Shown: positions 13,633 to 21,346 of the stretch, piece by piece
Position numbering within the stretch: position 1 is the stretch's first letter
Layout of the letters: each line of letters opens with the position of its first letter
Source of the DNA: an uncultured Clostridia bacterium
GTDB taxonomy: Bacteria; Bacillota; Clostridia; Oscillospirales; CAG-272
Assembly (NCBI GenBank): GCA_947306035.1
Contig: CAMZFG010000001.1
Span: 1 to 21,346, forward strand
Direction: 5' to 3'
Length of the DNA: 21,346 nucleotides
Position numbers and translations under genes: made by a program
The notes under the pieces: model-generated
The model's database searches: none
Told to the model about the DNA's origin: nothing
What the model saw: only the letters and a program-made list of their open reading frames with translations

Positions 13633-15513
13633 TCAGACGGGGCAGGCGCTGACCGTGGCGCTCCAGACGTTCATGCACATATATCCGCTATCGTCTTTGT
13701 ATTTGCCTCTGTAAGGCAAAACGGGCTCTTCCAGTTCCGGAACGTTCGGCACTTTGCCGGAAAGATACGCCTCAATGCGCTCCCGGGTCGCGGCAAGCCG
13801 CTCTTTCAGCCCGCCGAGGCGCAGATCCTGCACGGCAAAACCGTAGGGCTTGTTCTCGCGGTTCCATTGGTCGCGGAACAGTTCGTGAAAGACGTCCAGG
13901 TCTTTGACGATGAGATCGGTCTCTTCGGCGAGCGTCACCAGCGCTTTGCGGTCCCCCGCGAGATAGGCGCGGCGCAGGCGCACGGTAAAATCGCTTTTGC
14001 GCACCAGCACGCGGCAAAGCGCCGCCGCGGTGCGGAAAAGATAACCGAAACGCGCGTTTCCCACGTAGGCAGCGAGACTTTCCGCTGCCTTTTTATAATT
14101 CTCCGCCACGGTCTCGGGATCCATGTCGGCATCCATCAAACCTTCCAGCGGGTCGTTATAAAGCAGATATTTGGAGGGGTTGCGCGGGTGCTGCGGCATG
14201 GCGTCTTTGGCGTGCGCCATATCGTCCGGCGCGTCCAGCGTCAGCATCTCTTCAAACCCGATCCCGAAGACCTCGCGCATGCGCCGCTCAAGGCGCGCCT
14301 CGTCCGGCTCGCCGCCGTAAGCGTATTCGGCGTAAAGCATCAGCGTAGGCAGCGTGGTATAAAGACTGGTCTCCCTGCCGTTGTCGCCCCACGCGGTCAC
14401 GATCAGGTCTTTCATGCCGGCTTTTTCGCATTCCTGCAACTGAATGCGCGACGAATAGACGGAAAACCGTTCGTGCGGCGTAAAACCGGACCAACACCAG
14501 GCGCCGCCCGCAAACGCGGTGTCGTTGTGCGGGAATTTGAGGTGGCATTCCAGCATGTGCGCAAAACGGGCGCGCGCGCTTTCGTTGGAGTAGTAGTCCC
14601 AGAAAATGAGCGTCAGCCCCGCGGGCACTTTGGCCATGACCTCATCGGAGATCTCGCCCTCGCTGACGTAGTAGCGGCCGCCGAAGGCCATGCGGAAGAA
14701 CATATCGCTCCAGATCATGGGCGAAAGACCGTGCTTGCGGCAGAGCGCCACGACGCGGTCAAGATGCTCCAGCATGATGTCGGTCGACGGCGTAAAACCG
14801 TGCTGATCGAGGTAGCGGCCGCGCCCGAGGTGATGCGCCTCGTCCATGCCGAGGTTAATGCGGCGGGAGCGCAGGCAGGCCGAAAAATGCGCCAGCATGG
14901 CATCGACCAGTTCATAGGTCTTTTCATCGCCGGCCAGCATGATATCGTCGATATCGCGGTATTCCGCCATGGCGGGCCAGCGCAGCATCTGCGCCAGGTG
15001 CGCGAGCGTCTGAATGGCCGGAATGATCTCGATGCCGAGCGAGGCGGCGTAGTCGTCGAGTTCTTTCAGTTCCGCCGCGGTATAGGCGCCGCGCATGTGG
15101 CCGAAATAGGGATAGCCCTCTAACAGGTAAGTATCCTCGATATAGAGCATCATGGCGTCAAAGCCCATCATGGCGAGATAGCGCACCGTGCGTTTGGCGC
15201 CCGCCATGTTAAGCACCGCGTTGCGGGAGCAGTCGGGCATAAGCCCCAGCGTGTTGGCCGTGCAGCGTTCGTGCACGTCGCCCCCGCCCGCCAGTACGGC
15301 GCGGATATGGGAAAGGCCGCGGTTATAGTCCTGAATGCGGCCGGCCGTCAGCACGACGCCGTTCCCCTCTTTGACTACGTGCAGGCCGTCGCCGCGGCAA
15401 ACGCGCACGGGCACGCCGCCCTCGGCGCGCGCCAGATCGAGTTCGGGCAAAAGTTCGTTCGTCGCCCGTTCCCATTCGGCAGGCAGACCGTTGACGGAAA
15501 TGTTCAGCATCAT
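13633..15513 (-). CDS. Glycoside hydrolase family 20 beta-N-acetylhexosaminidase, cytoplasmic type
   Basis: A 626-residue protein resembling the intracellular GH20 enzymes of the Streptococcus pneumoniae GH20C type in length and layout. An N-terminal domain of about 85 residues precedes the catalytic barrel, which carries GLMPDCSRNAVLNMAGAKRTVRYLAMMGFDAMMLYIEDTY, then IIPAIQTLAHL, and the catalytic pair D224-E225 in INLGMDEAHHLGRG. In this family the glutamate is the acid and the aspartate orients the substrate acetamido group. WSDMFFR, LIFWDYYS and TAWGDNGRE complete the barrel; a helical C-terminal region follows. No signal peptide is seen, so it probably removes terminal N-acetylglucosamine or N-acetylgalactosamine from imported oligosaccharides or recycled wall fragments. 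Two tandem ATGs follow an AAGGAG site; the first is used here. No transporter or other sugar gene is adjacent. Confidence 0.9.
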   Translation of the reverse strand: MMLNISVNGLPAEWERATNELLPELDLARAEGGVPVRVCRGDGLHVVKEGNGVVLTAGRIQDYNRGLSHIRAVLAGGGDVHERCTANTLGLMPDCSRNAVLNMAGAKRTVRYLAMMGFDAMMLYIEDTYLLEGYPYFGHMRGAYTAAELKELDDYAASLGIEIIPAIQTLAHLAQMLRWPAMAEYRDIDDIMLAGDEKTYELVDAMLAHFSACLRSRRINLGMDEAHHLGRGRYLDQHGFTPSTDIMLEHLDRVVALCRKHGLSPMIWSDMFFRMAFGGRYYVSEGEISDEVMAKVPAGLTLIFWDYYSNESARARFAHMLECHLKFPHNDTAFAGGAWCWSGFTPHERFSVYSSRIQLQECEKAGMKDLIVTAWGDNGRETSLYTTLPTLMLYAEYAYGGEPDEARLERRMREVFGIGFEEMLTLDAPDDMAHAKDAMPQHPRNPSKYLLYNDPLEGLMDADMDPETVAENYKKAAESLAAYVGNARFGYLFRTAAALCRVLVRKSDFTVRLRRAYLAGDRKALVTLAEETDLIVKDLDVFHELFRDQWNRENKPYGFAVQDLRLGGLKERLAATRERIEAYLSGKVPNVPELEEPVLPYRGKYKDDSGYMCMNVWSATVSACPV

Positions 15514-15536
15514 GGTTTTCTCCTTATGAAAATGCG

Positions 15537-15557
15537 GGGCGGCATGGTATGCCGCCC
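15537..15557. terminator. Hairpin between the DUF1385 and GH20 genes
   Basis: A perfect 9-bp stem (GGGCGGCAT with ATGCCGCCC) closes a three-base loop. Leftward, the direction of the flanking genes, it is followed by CGCATTTTC, a poor U tract; rightward by TGTTTTTT. It is probably a partial terminator or mRNA-stabilising hairpin behind the DUF1385 gene. Confidence 0.5.
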
Positions 15558-15563
15558 TGTTTT

Positions 15564-16658
15564 TTACCAGTTATCGCTGCCGTCGTTCGGCAAGACCGCC
15601 TCAAAAGAGCGGATGGCGCACTCGATCATATCGTCGGTCGGCTCTTTGACCGTGATACGCTGCAGCCAAAGCCCCGGCGCGGAGATGATGCGGGTCAGGA
15701 TATTGTCGTGGCGACCCGCCAGTTTGAGCAGTTCGTAGCCGACGCCCATGATGACGGGGATCAGCAAAAGACGGATGCCCGTGCGGACAAAGGGATAGAC
15801 CTTTTCGCTGATGCCGGCAAACTCCGTCGGGATGAACAACCCGACGATGATGCTGACGAGGAGCATGAGAATGAGGAAAGAGGTGCCGCAGCGAGGGTGA
15901 AAACGGCGCTGCGTGCGCACGTTCTCCACCGTCAGCGGCAGGCCGTGTTCATAGCAAAAGATCGTCTTATGCTCCGCCCCGTGGTACATAAAGGTACGGC
16001 GGATGTCTTTCATCAGCGACACGAGCAGCAGGTACAGCACGAACAGAATGATCTTGACGATACCCTCGAATGCGGAACGCGCGAGGCGGCTCTCGGCCAC
16101 GCTTTCGGGCAGAACGGGCTTCAGGAGCGTGAACAAAAAGGCGGGCAGCCACACGAACAGGCCCAGCACAAGAACAAAACCCAAAACGGCGGCAATGATG
16201 CCGATGGCGGTCATGGCGCCTTTGCCGAGCCCCGATCTCGGGGGTTCGCTGTTGCCGCTTTCCGTCTCGTTCTCCGGCGCGGGCGTCTCTTCGGCGGCCT
16301 CTGCCGGCGCCGCCTCGGTCACGGCAACCGTCTCTTCTTTGGTCTCTTCGCGCTCTTCTTTTTTCTGTTCGGCGGTCGTTTCTTCTTCGGCGAAAATATC
16401 GGCCGAGCGCATCAGGCACTTGTAGCCGAGCGTCAGCGAGTCGATAAACCCGAAAATGCCGCGAATGAAGGGCCAGCGGCAAATTTTGGGCCGCTTTTTG
16501 AGATCGTTGTCGTGCGCCTCAAAGTAGATCTCGCCGTTGGGGCGGCGCACCGACAGCGCGTACCGCTCGGGGCCGCGCATCATCACGCCCTCGAGCAGCG
16601 CCTGCCCGCCGATGGACGTTTTTTTGCAGGGCGGACAGTTCTTTTTGTCTTTTTTCAT
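15564..16658 (-). CDS. yqhQ: DUF1385 membrane protein (YqhQ family)
   Basis: A 364-residue member of the DUF1385/YqhQ family, annotated elsewhere as a predicted metal-dependent enzyme but without a firmly known reaction. The N-terminus has a CPPC pair (8-11) and the hallmark SIGGQALLEGVMMRGPERYALSVRRP (15-40). About four hydrophobic segments follow (near 148-178, 200-216, 260-276 and 294-312). The likely metal-binding block is FMYHGAEHKTIFCYE (223-237) with RRFHPRCGTSF (251-261). Between the N-terminal domain and first membrane segment lies an acidic, Ala/Pro/Thr-rich linker of about 55 residues (90-144), longer than in the 318-residue Bacillus protein. The ATG at 16658 was chosen for its GGAGGAAAC site; open frame upstream lacks support. 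It lies 71 bases behind the PRPP synthetase gene and may share its transcript. Confidence 0.88.
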   Translation of the reverse strand: MKKDKKNCPPCKKTSIGGQALLEGVMMRGPERYALSVRRPNGEIYFEAHDNDLKKRPKICRWPFIRGIFGFIDSLTLGYKCLMRSADIFAEEETTAEQKKEEREETKEETVAVTEAAPAEAAEETPAPENETESGNSEPPRSGLGKGAMTAIGIIAAVLGFVLVLGLFVWLPAFLFTLLKPVLPESVAESRLARSAFEGIVKIILFVLYLLLVSLMKDIRRTFMYHGAEHKTIFCYEHGLPLTVENVRTQRRFHPRCGTSFLILMLLVSIIVGLFIPTEFAGISEKVYPFVRTGIRLLLIPVIMGVGYELLKLAGRHDNILTRIISAPGLWLQRITVKEPTDDMIECAIRSFEAVLPNDGSDNW

Positions 16659-16729
16659 GTTTCCTCCGATAGAGCAAACCACCGCCCCGACACAGCGAAA
16701 CCGCCGTGCCGGCGCGGTGATCGACCCGG

Positions 16730-17884
16730 TCACTTATTCTCTTGCGAGAACTCCATTTTGATCTGACCGCCCGCTTCCTTTTTGTGCTTCTCCATCAGTT
16801 TATGGATGCGCTTGACGGGATCGAGCAGGTTGCTGATGGTCTCGTCGTGGTTGAGGGTGTCGATGATGTAAGCCACGTATTTGCACATATTGACCTCAAC
16901 GTACCACTCTTTGGAGAGCAGTTCGGGGGTGCGATAGACGAAGTTGGTGGTGAAAATGCGGGAAATGATGCCGTCCTGATAGGCCTTGTCGAATTTGGCA
17001 AGCCCCTCGGTGAACAGGCCGAAGGTGGCAAAGTTGAACACGCGCTTGGCGCCCTTCTCTTTTAACTGCAGCGCCACGTCGAGCAGGGATTCGCCGGAGG
17101 CGATCATGTCGTCGACGATGATGACGTCTTTGCCGGTCAGGTCGCTGCCGAGGTACTCGTGAGCGACGATGGGGTTGCGGCCGTTGACCACGCGGGAGTA
17201 GTCGCGGCGCTTGTAGAACATGCCGATGTCGAGGCCGACGACCGAGGAGTAGTACATGCACCGGCCCATGGCGCCCTCGTCGGGCGCGATGATGACGGTA
17301 TCTTCTTTGTTCAGGGAGATATCCGGCTCGTGCCGCACCAGCGCCTTGATCATCTGGTAGGCGGGTCGCACGTCGTCAAAGCCGCACAGCGGCACGGCGT
17401 TCTGCACGCGGGGGTCGTGCGCGTCGAAGGTGATGATGTTCATAACGCCCATGCTCTCCAGTTCCTGCAGCATCAGGGCGCAGTCGAGGGATTCGCGGGA
17501 GGAACGCTTGTGCTGACGGCCTTCATACAGCATGGGCATGATGACCGAAACGCGGCGCGCTTTGCCGGCGATGGCGGCAATGATGCGCTTGAGGTCGGCG
17601 TAATGATCGTCGGGGCTCATGGGGACCTGCTGACCGTACATTTTGTAGGTCACGCCGTAGTTGAAGGGGTCGCAGATGATGTAAACGTCGTGGCCCCGCA
17701 TGGAGTCGTGCAAAAGTCCTTTTGCCTCGCCGGTGCCGAAACGGGGACATTCCGCCGCCGCGATGAACGACCCTTCGTCGCCGTGACGACGCCAGTCGCG
17801 CAGGTAGTTGTCGACCTGTGCGACAAACTGCTCGCACCCACGCATGCCGATAACGCTCAACTCGCCGTAAAGTGATTCCTTCAT
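16730..17884 (-). CDS. prs: Ribose-phosphate diphosphokinase (PRPP synthetase), divergent long form
   Basis: A 384-residue enzyme expected to make 5-phosphoribosyl 1-diphosphate from ribose 5-phosphate and ATP for nucleotide, histidine and tryptophan synthesis. The PRPP-binding loop is clear: GKDVIIVDDMIASGES (251-266). Other landmarks are FNYGVTYKM, VIMPMLYEGRQHKRSSRESLDCALMLQEL (the place of the usual YARQDRK block), FDAHDP (153-158, usually DLHxxQ), APDEGAMGR and FYKRRD. It is about 70 residues longer than the common bacterial enzyme, with replaced motifs, resembling a variant form seen in clostridia. Because signature blocks differ, activity is likely but not certain. The ATG has a GGAGGGAA site; a promoter lies about 70 bases upstream, with a small GC hairpin in the leader (17930-17943). 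It is followed by the DUF1385 gene. Confidence 0.88.
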   Translation of the reverse strand: MKESLYGELSVIGMRGCEQFVAQVDNYLRDWRRHGDEGSFIAAAECPRFGTGEAKGLLHDSMRGHDVYIICDPFNYGVTYKMYGQQVPMSPDDHYADLKRIIAAIAGKARRVSVIMPMLYEGRQHKRSSRESLDCALMLQELESMGVMNIITFDAHDPRVQNAVPLCGFDDVRPAYQMIKALVRHEPDISLNKEDTVIIAPDEGAMGRCMYYSSVVGLDIGMFYKRRDYSRVVNGRNPIVAHEYLGSDLTGKDVIIVDDMIASGESLLDVALQLKEKGAKRVFNFATFGLFTEGLAKFDKAYQDGIISRIFTTNFVYRTPELLSKEWYVEVNMCKYVAYIIDTLNHDETISNLLDPVKRIHKLMEKHKKEAGGQIKMEFSQENK

Positions 17885-17953
17885 TGTGTTCCCTCCGCGT
17901 GTTATATAAAATTGTGAATGAAGATACGTGCGGGCACGCCCGCCTGTAAGTTT

Positions 17954-17982
17954 ATTATAACATGGAGATTATAATTTGAAAA
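17954..17982 (-). promoter_or_regulatory. Promoter of prs
   Basis: TATAAT (17954-17959) lies 17 bases from TTTTCA (17977-17982, four of six consensus bases). A second TATAAT (17968-17973) lies 14 bases upstream with a poorer -35 (TTTCAA). Either could start the transcript. The rest of the gap up to mutS2 is AT-rich; I see no convincing mutS2 terminator in it. Confidence 0.5.
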
Positions 17983-18094
17983 GCGCCTTTTTGAAAAAAC
18001 TTTCAATTCGGCGTTTTTTGTCAAAAAGACGAAAAACAAGACGCAGGAGCAAGGGGCTTTTGTTCAAATTATTTCATAACGACGATGATTTATT

Positions 18095-20485
18095 TTATTT
18101 CAATTCGACCACGGTCACGCCGCCGTCGCCCTCGCCGTACCGGCCAATGCGGAAAGAGCCCACGCGCCGGTCGTGTTTGAGGCGATCCCAAAGAGAGGCG
18201 CGCAACGCGCCGGTTCCCTTGCCGTGAATGAGCCGCACGGTGCGAAAACCGGCCACCGAAGCGGCGTCAAAGTACTTGTCCACCGCCAGCCAGGCTTCCT
18301 CGCCCGTCATGCCGCGCAGGTCGATCTCGTCCCGGCAGTCGCGGCTGATCTCCGCGTGATAGTTCCGCGCGGGGGTCGGCTTTTCGCCGGGCGCGCCGAC
18401 GGTCGGCTCGTTCTCGATCAGGCGCAGGTTCTCCACTTTGGATCGGGTGCGGATGATGCCCGCCTGCACCTGCACGTTGCCGCTGTGATCGGGGTCGGTC
18501 AGCAGCACGCCCTTTTTGTCGATGTCGACCAGATACACCTCGTCGCCCCGGCGCAGGGGGCGCGGCAGCCGATAGTCCTCGTTGCTGCGCGTCTGCACGG
18601 GATTATAGCGCTCTTCGCTCTCTTTGAGGTGCGCCCGCACGGCGCGGCGCGCCTCGTTCAGTTTTTCGCCGAGGTTTTCGGCCTCACGCGCTTTTCTGAC
18701 CTCTTCCAGCTGCTTGAATACGAAATCGCTCGACGCCCGCGCGCTCTCCATCAGCGCCACGGCTTTGGCCTCGGCGGCCTCGTAATCGCGTTTGGCCGCC
18801 GCCAGACGGTCGGCGATCTCCTTGTCCGCGATCTGCTTGCGCCTCTCGTAATCGGCGCGCAGTTTTTCGGCCTCTTCCCTTTCTCTTTCCATCTGCAGGC
18901 GGGCGGCCTCGAGCTGTTCGATGACGTGCTCGAAACGGCGGTTCTCCTCGCTGATGCGGGAACGGGCGTCCGCCACCACGGCGGCGGGCAGGCCCAGCTT
19001 TTCGGAGATGGCGAACGCGTTGGATTTGCCGGGCGCGCCGATGATGAGCCGATACGTGGGCCGCAGCGTGGTCACGTCGAATTCGCAGGAAGCGTTCTGC
19101 ACCCCCTCGGTATCCAGGGCGAACGCTTTGAGTTCCGCGTAGTGCGTGGTGGCCACCGTCAGGGCTCCCGCGCGGCGGGTGGCGTCGATGACGGCCAATG
19201 CCAGCGCCGCGCCCTCCACGGGGTCGGTGCCCGCGCCGAGTTCGTCGAACAGCACCAGCGACCGATCCGTCACGGAGCGCACGATGGAGACGATGTTGAC
19301 CATGTGCGACGAGAAGGTGGAAAGCGATTGTTCGATGCTCTGCTCGTCGCCGAGATCGACCAGAACGCGGTCGAAAAGGCAAAGTTCAGACCCTTCCTCC
19401 GCCGGAATGAACAGGCCGGACTGCGCCATCATGGCAAAGAGCCCCACGGTCTTGAGCGTCACCGTTTTGCCGCCCGTGTTGGGGCCCGTGATGATGAGCG
19501 TATCCCACTCGCCGCCGAGCGTGACGGTGATGGGCACCACCTTTTCCCGATCGATCAGCGGGTGGCGCGCCTTGATCAGGCGCACGCGCCGTTGTTCGGT
19601 GATGACGGGCGCCGTGGCGCGCATATTCTCCGCCAGTTTGGCGCAGGCAAAACAAAAGGCCAGTTCGGTCATGTTCTGATAGTTCAGGTGCAGCGCGCCG
19701 CTCTCGGCCGCCGCCAGGCCGGAAAGTTCCAGCAGCACGCGTTCGATCTCGTGCTGTTCTTTGGCCTCGAGCATGCGCAGTTCGTTGTTGGCGTCCACCA
19801 CCGCCATGGGTTCGACGAAGATGGTGGCGCCCGACGACGAGGTGTCGTGGATCAGACCTTTGATCTCGTTTTTGCTTTCGGCGCGCACGGGAATGACGTA
19901 GCGCCCGTTGCGCATGGTGACGATATTCTCCTGCAGGTGACGTGCGTAGGTGTTCGACGTGATATAGTGCTGCAGGGTCTCGCGGATCCTGCCGTTGGCG
20001 GCGCGGATCTTGCGGCGGATGTCGGCGAGCGCCGGGCTGGCCTCGTCGGCGATCATATCTTCGGCGATGATGGTGTGAAAAATGCGGTCTTCCAACCGGC
20101 GATCGGGCAAAAGACGCTCGAACACCTCGTCGAGTACCGTTTCGAACGTGCGGTTGACGCGGCTGTAATCGAGCAGTCCTCTGGCCGTGCGCAGCACGTT
20201 GCCGACGGCAAGCAGTTCGCGCGGGGTCAGCGTGGCCCCTTTGGTCGCCCGTTCCAGCGGCTCCGCGATGTCCTCGATCATACCGAACGAGGGCATGCCC
20301 TTTTCGGCCAGAAGGCGCAGGGCGTCGCCCGTGCGCGTCAGACGCGCCGTGACCGTTTCCGGCTCGTCGTCCGGCAGTACGGCCATGGCCAGCTGTTTGG
20401 CGCCGGAAGTGGGCGCGACCGCGGCCAGCATTTCGAGTATTTTATCAAATTCCAATGTGCGGCACGTTCTCTCTTCGGTGTGCAT
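18095..20485 (-). CDS. mutS2: Endonuclease MutS2 / ribosome-rescue factor RqcU
   Basis: A 796-residue MutS2, the usual length. It lacks the mismatch-recognition domain of MutS. The order is a lever/clamp region (residues 1-300), an ABC-type ATPase with Walker A GPNTGGKT (334-341) and Walker B LVLFDELGAGTDP (about 410-422), a long charged coiled coil (about 500-620, with EAARLQMEREREEAEKLR), a KOW-like segment (RRGDEVYLVDIDKKGVLL), and a C-terminal Smr nuclease domain starting EIDLRGM (720) with LIHGKGTG (752-759). In Bacillus subtilis the protein recognises collided ribosomes and feeds ribosome quality control; in Helicobacter it suppresses recombination. The ATG at 20485 was chosen for its AAAGGGAA site and the family N-terminus; open frame upstream overlaps recO. 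It follows recO by 16 bases in the same transcript. Confidence 0.95.
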   Translation of the reverse strand: MHTEERTCRTLEFDKILEMLAAVAPTSGAKQLAMAVLPDDEPETVTARLTRTGDALRLLAEKGMPSFGMIEDIAEPLERATKGATLTPRELLAVGNVLRTARGLLDYSRVNRTFETVLDEVFERLLPDRRLEDRIFHTIIAEDMIADEASPALADIRRKIRAANGRIRETLQHYITSNTYARHLQENIVTMRNGRYVIPVRAESKNEIKGLIHDTSSSGATIFVEPMAVVDANNELRMLEAKEQHEIERVLLELSGLAAAESGALHLNYQNMTELAFCFACAKLAENMRATAPVITEQRRVRLIKARHPLIDREKVVPITVTLGGEWDTLIITGPNTGGKTVTLKTVGLFAMMAQSGLFIPAEEGSELCLFDRVLVDLGDEQSIEQSLSTFSSHMVNIVSIVRSVTDRSLVLFDELGAGTDPVEGAALALAVIDATRRAGALTVATTHYAELKAFALDTEGVQNASCEFDVTTLRPTYRLIIGAPGKSNAFAISEKLGLPAAVVADARSRISEENRRFEHVIEQLEAARLQMEREREEAEKLRADYERRKQIADKEIADRLAAAKRDYEAAEAKAVALMESARASSDFVFKQLEEVRKAREAENLGEKLNEARRAVRAHLKESEERYNPVQTRSNEDYRLPRPLRRGDEVYLVDIDKKGVLLTDPDHSGNVQVQAGIIRTRSKVENLRLIENEPTVGAPGEKPTPARNYHAEISRDCRDEIDLRGMTGEEAWLAVDKYFDAASVAGFRTVRLIHGKGTGALRASLWDRLKHDRRVGSFRIGRYGEGDGGVTVVELK

Positions 20486-20501
20486 GGTTCCCTTTCTTGC
20501 G

Positions 20502-21326
20502 TCACAGCGTGTATTTCTGCGGCGACGCGACGATGCGTTTATAGTTTTCGAGCGTGAGGAAACCACGCTCCAGATGATGCAGCAGATAGGCCTCGGCCGC
20601 CCGGCAAAACGTGTCGCGCGAGGGCTCGTCGGTCAGCTGAAAGGCGAAAACGCGCTTCGGCTCGGCATTCACCACGTAAGAGAGGGCCGCCGCCGCGCCC
20701 GCCGTCAGGGGGCACAGCACGTGCCGCTCGCCGAGTTCGCCGATCTCCGGCAGGGGCGCGTTCGCCGTTTTTTTGTGCAGGCAGGCGGAGCAGATCAGCC
20801 CGCCGTTCATCACGTCAAGGCAGGCGCCGTCCGCCCCCGTGGGCTTGCCGCACGAAAGGCAGGCCGACAGATCGGGCAAATAGCCGGAAACGGCCGCCGC
20901 CCGCATCTCGAACACGGCTTTGACGATGCGGCTCTCCGTTTTGCCTTCCGACAAAAGATGCAGCGCGTTGAGCGTCAGGGGCAAGATCTCGCCCGCCGGC
21001 TCGTGCTCGCCAGACAGTTCATAGGCCACGTCGGCGAGGTACGCGGCGAGAAACAGTTTTTCCATATCCAACCGAATGCCGGCAAACGCCTCTTTCATGG
21101 TGACGCCGCGCACCCAGCGCATATCGTTTTTGCGGTAAAAATCAAAGCTTGTCCAGGTAAAAGGCTCGGTGGGCGCCCGCTCGAAGCGGTTGAGTTTGTG
21201 CGCTCCCTTGAGGATAGCGCAAAAGCGCCCCTCCTCTGCCGAAAGCAGCGTGAGCAGCACGTCGTTCTCACCCCAAACGTCGGCGCGCAGAACCAGCGCG
21301 TCAAGACCCGAACTCTGCACGGTCAC
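20502..21326 (-). CDS. recO: DNA repair protein RecO
   Basis: A 274-residue RecO, which binds single-stranded DNA and helps RecR load RecA during recombinational repair. The N-terminal OB fold is visible (ALVLRADVWGENDVLLTLLSAEEGRFCAILKGAHK), followed by a helical region and a zinc ribbon with C156, C159, C179 and C182. The C-terminus is helical. The start is GTG 21326 behind a GGGAGG site; a second GTG two codons later has more usual spacing (ten bases) and is possible. The gene starts just inside the right edge of the window. In many Bacillota the gene before recO is era, which cannot be seen here. recO and mutS2 form a leftward pair. Confidence 0.94.
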   Translation of the reverse strand: MTVQSSGLDALVLRADVWGENDVLLTLLSAEEGRFCAILKGAHKLNRFERAPTEPFTWTSFDFYRKNDMRWVRGVTMKEAFAGIRLDMEKLFLAAYLADVAYELSGEHEPAGEILPLTLNALHLLSEGKTESRIVKAVFEMRAAAVSGYLPDLSACLSCGKPTGADGACLDVMNGGLICSACLHKKTANAPLPEIGELGERHVLCPLTAGAAAALSYVVNAEPKRVFAFQLTDEPSRDTFCRAAEAYLLHHLERGFLTLENYKRIVASPQKYTL

Positions 21327-21346
21327 TTTTCCTCCCGATACCCGAA

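Noticed and set aside
16659..16733. A 25-codon N-terminal extension of the DUF1385 protein.
   Set aside because: The family begins near the chosen ATG, which has a GGAGG site, and the extension would overlap the end of prs.
17930..17943. GC hairpin in the prs leader, considered as a purine riboswitch or attenuator.
   Set aside because: It is only five base pairs with no T run and no conserved purine aptamer bases.
18173..20557. A nearly 800-codon open frame on the + strand opposite mutS2.
   Set aside because: It is an antisense shadow of a GC-rich gene: the product is a low-complexity mix of Arg, Gly, Ala, Val and His with no domain, and the opposite strand is plainly MutS2.
1..21346. Search by eye for CRISPR repeats, tRNA or rRNA genes, transposases, integrases and attachment repeats.
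   Set aside because: None was found; apparent repeats are terminator stems or codon-level similarity in GC-rich genes.

Overview
The window looks like chromosome from a spore-forming member of the Bacillota, probably an uncultured gut-type clostridial lineage. The genes are GC-rich with mostly G or C at third codon positions, while promoters and intergenic gaps are AT-rich. The gene content (mraZ-rsmH, a GerA/SpoVAF-type germination protein, pro-sigma-K, MecA, MutS2, RecO, pyrophosphate-type phosphofructokinase) is typical of that group. The lineage is inferred; the gene families are read from the translated sequence.

Layout. Bases 1-788: the start of the division/cell-wall cluster, running leftward (mraZ, then rsmH cut by the window edge), with a clear promoter and four 10-bp-spaced MraZ boxes. 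Bases 905-1063: no convincing protein gene, but a complete small transcription unit (consensus promoter, self-pairing 5' end, intrinsic terminator), the best candidate for an undescribed RNA. Bases 1092-5962: leftward housekeeping genes: a YhcC-type radical SAM protein, a PF12897-type aminotransferase, and a nuclease-helicase fusion of the XPD/DinG class. Bases 6121-6687: a rightward MecA-type adaptor. Bases 6722-8498: a leftward SGNH hydrolase preceded by an AT-richer, foreign-looking stretch in which a 62-codon frame is nested inside a 231-codon frame.

Bases 8596-10124: a rightward pair, family 4 uracil-DNA glycosylase and an AEC-family permease, with overlapping stop and start. Bases 10154-12851: leftward SpoVAF-like germination protein behind a pyrophosphate-type phosphofructokinase; the terminator between them runs up to the germination gene's start. 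Bases 12933-13610: rightward pro-sigma-K. Bases 13633-17884: leftward intracellular GH20 hexosaminidase, a YqhQ/DUF1385 membrane protein and a divergent PRPP synthetase. Bases 18095-21326: leftward recO-mutS2 pair.

Together the window holds mostly core functions: division control, DNA and ribosome maintenance, nucleotide and sugar metabolism, and late sporulation. I saw no tRNA, rRNA, CRISPR array, insertion sequence or complete prophage. The two places worth real attention are the small RNA unit near 1 kb and the nested frames near 8 kb.
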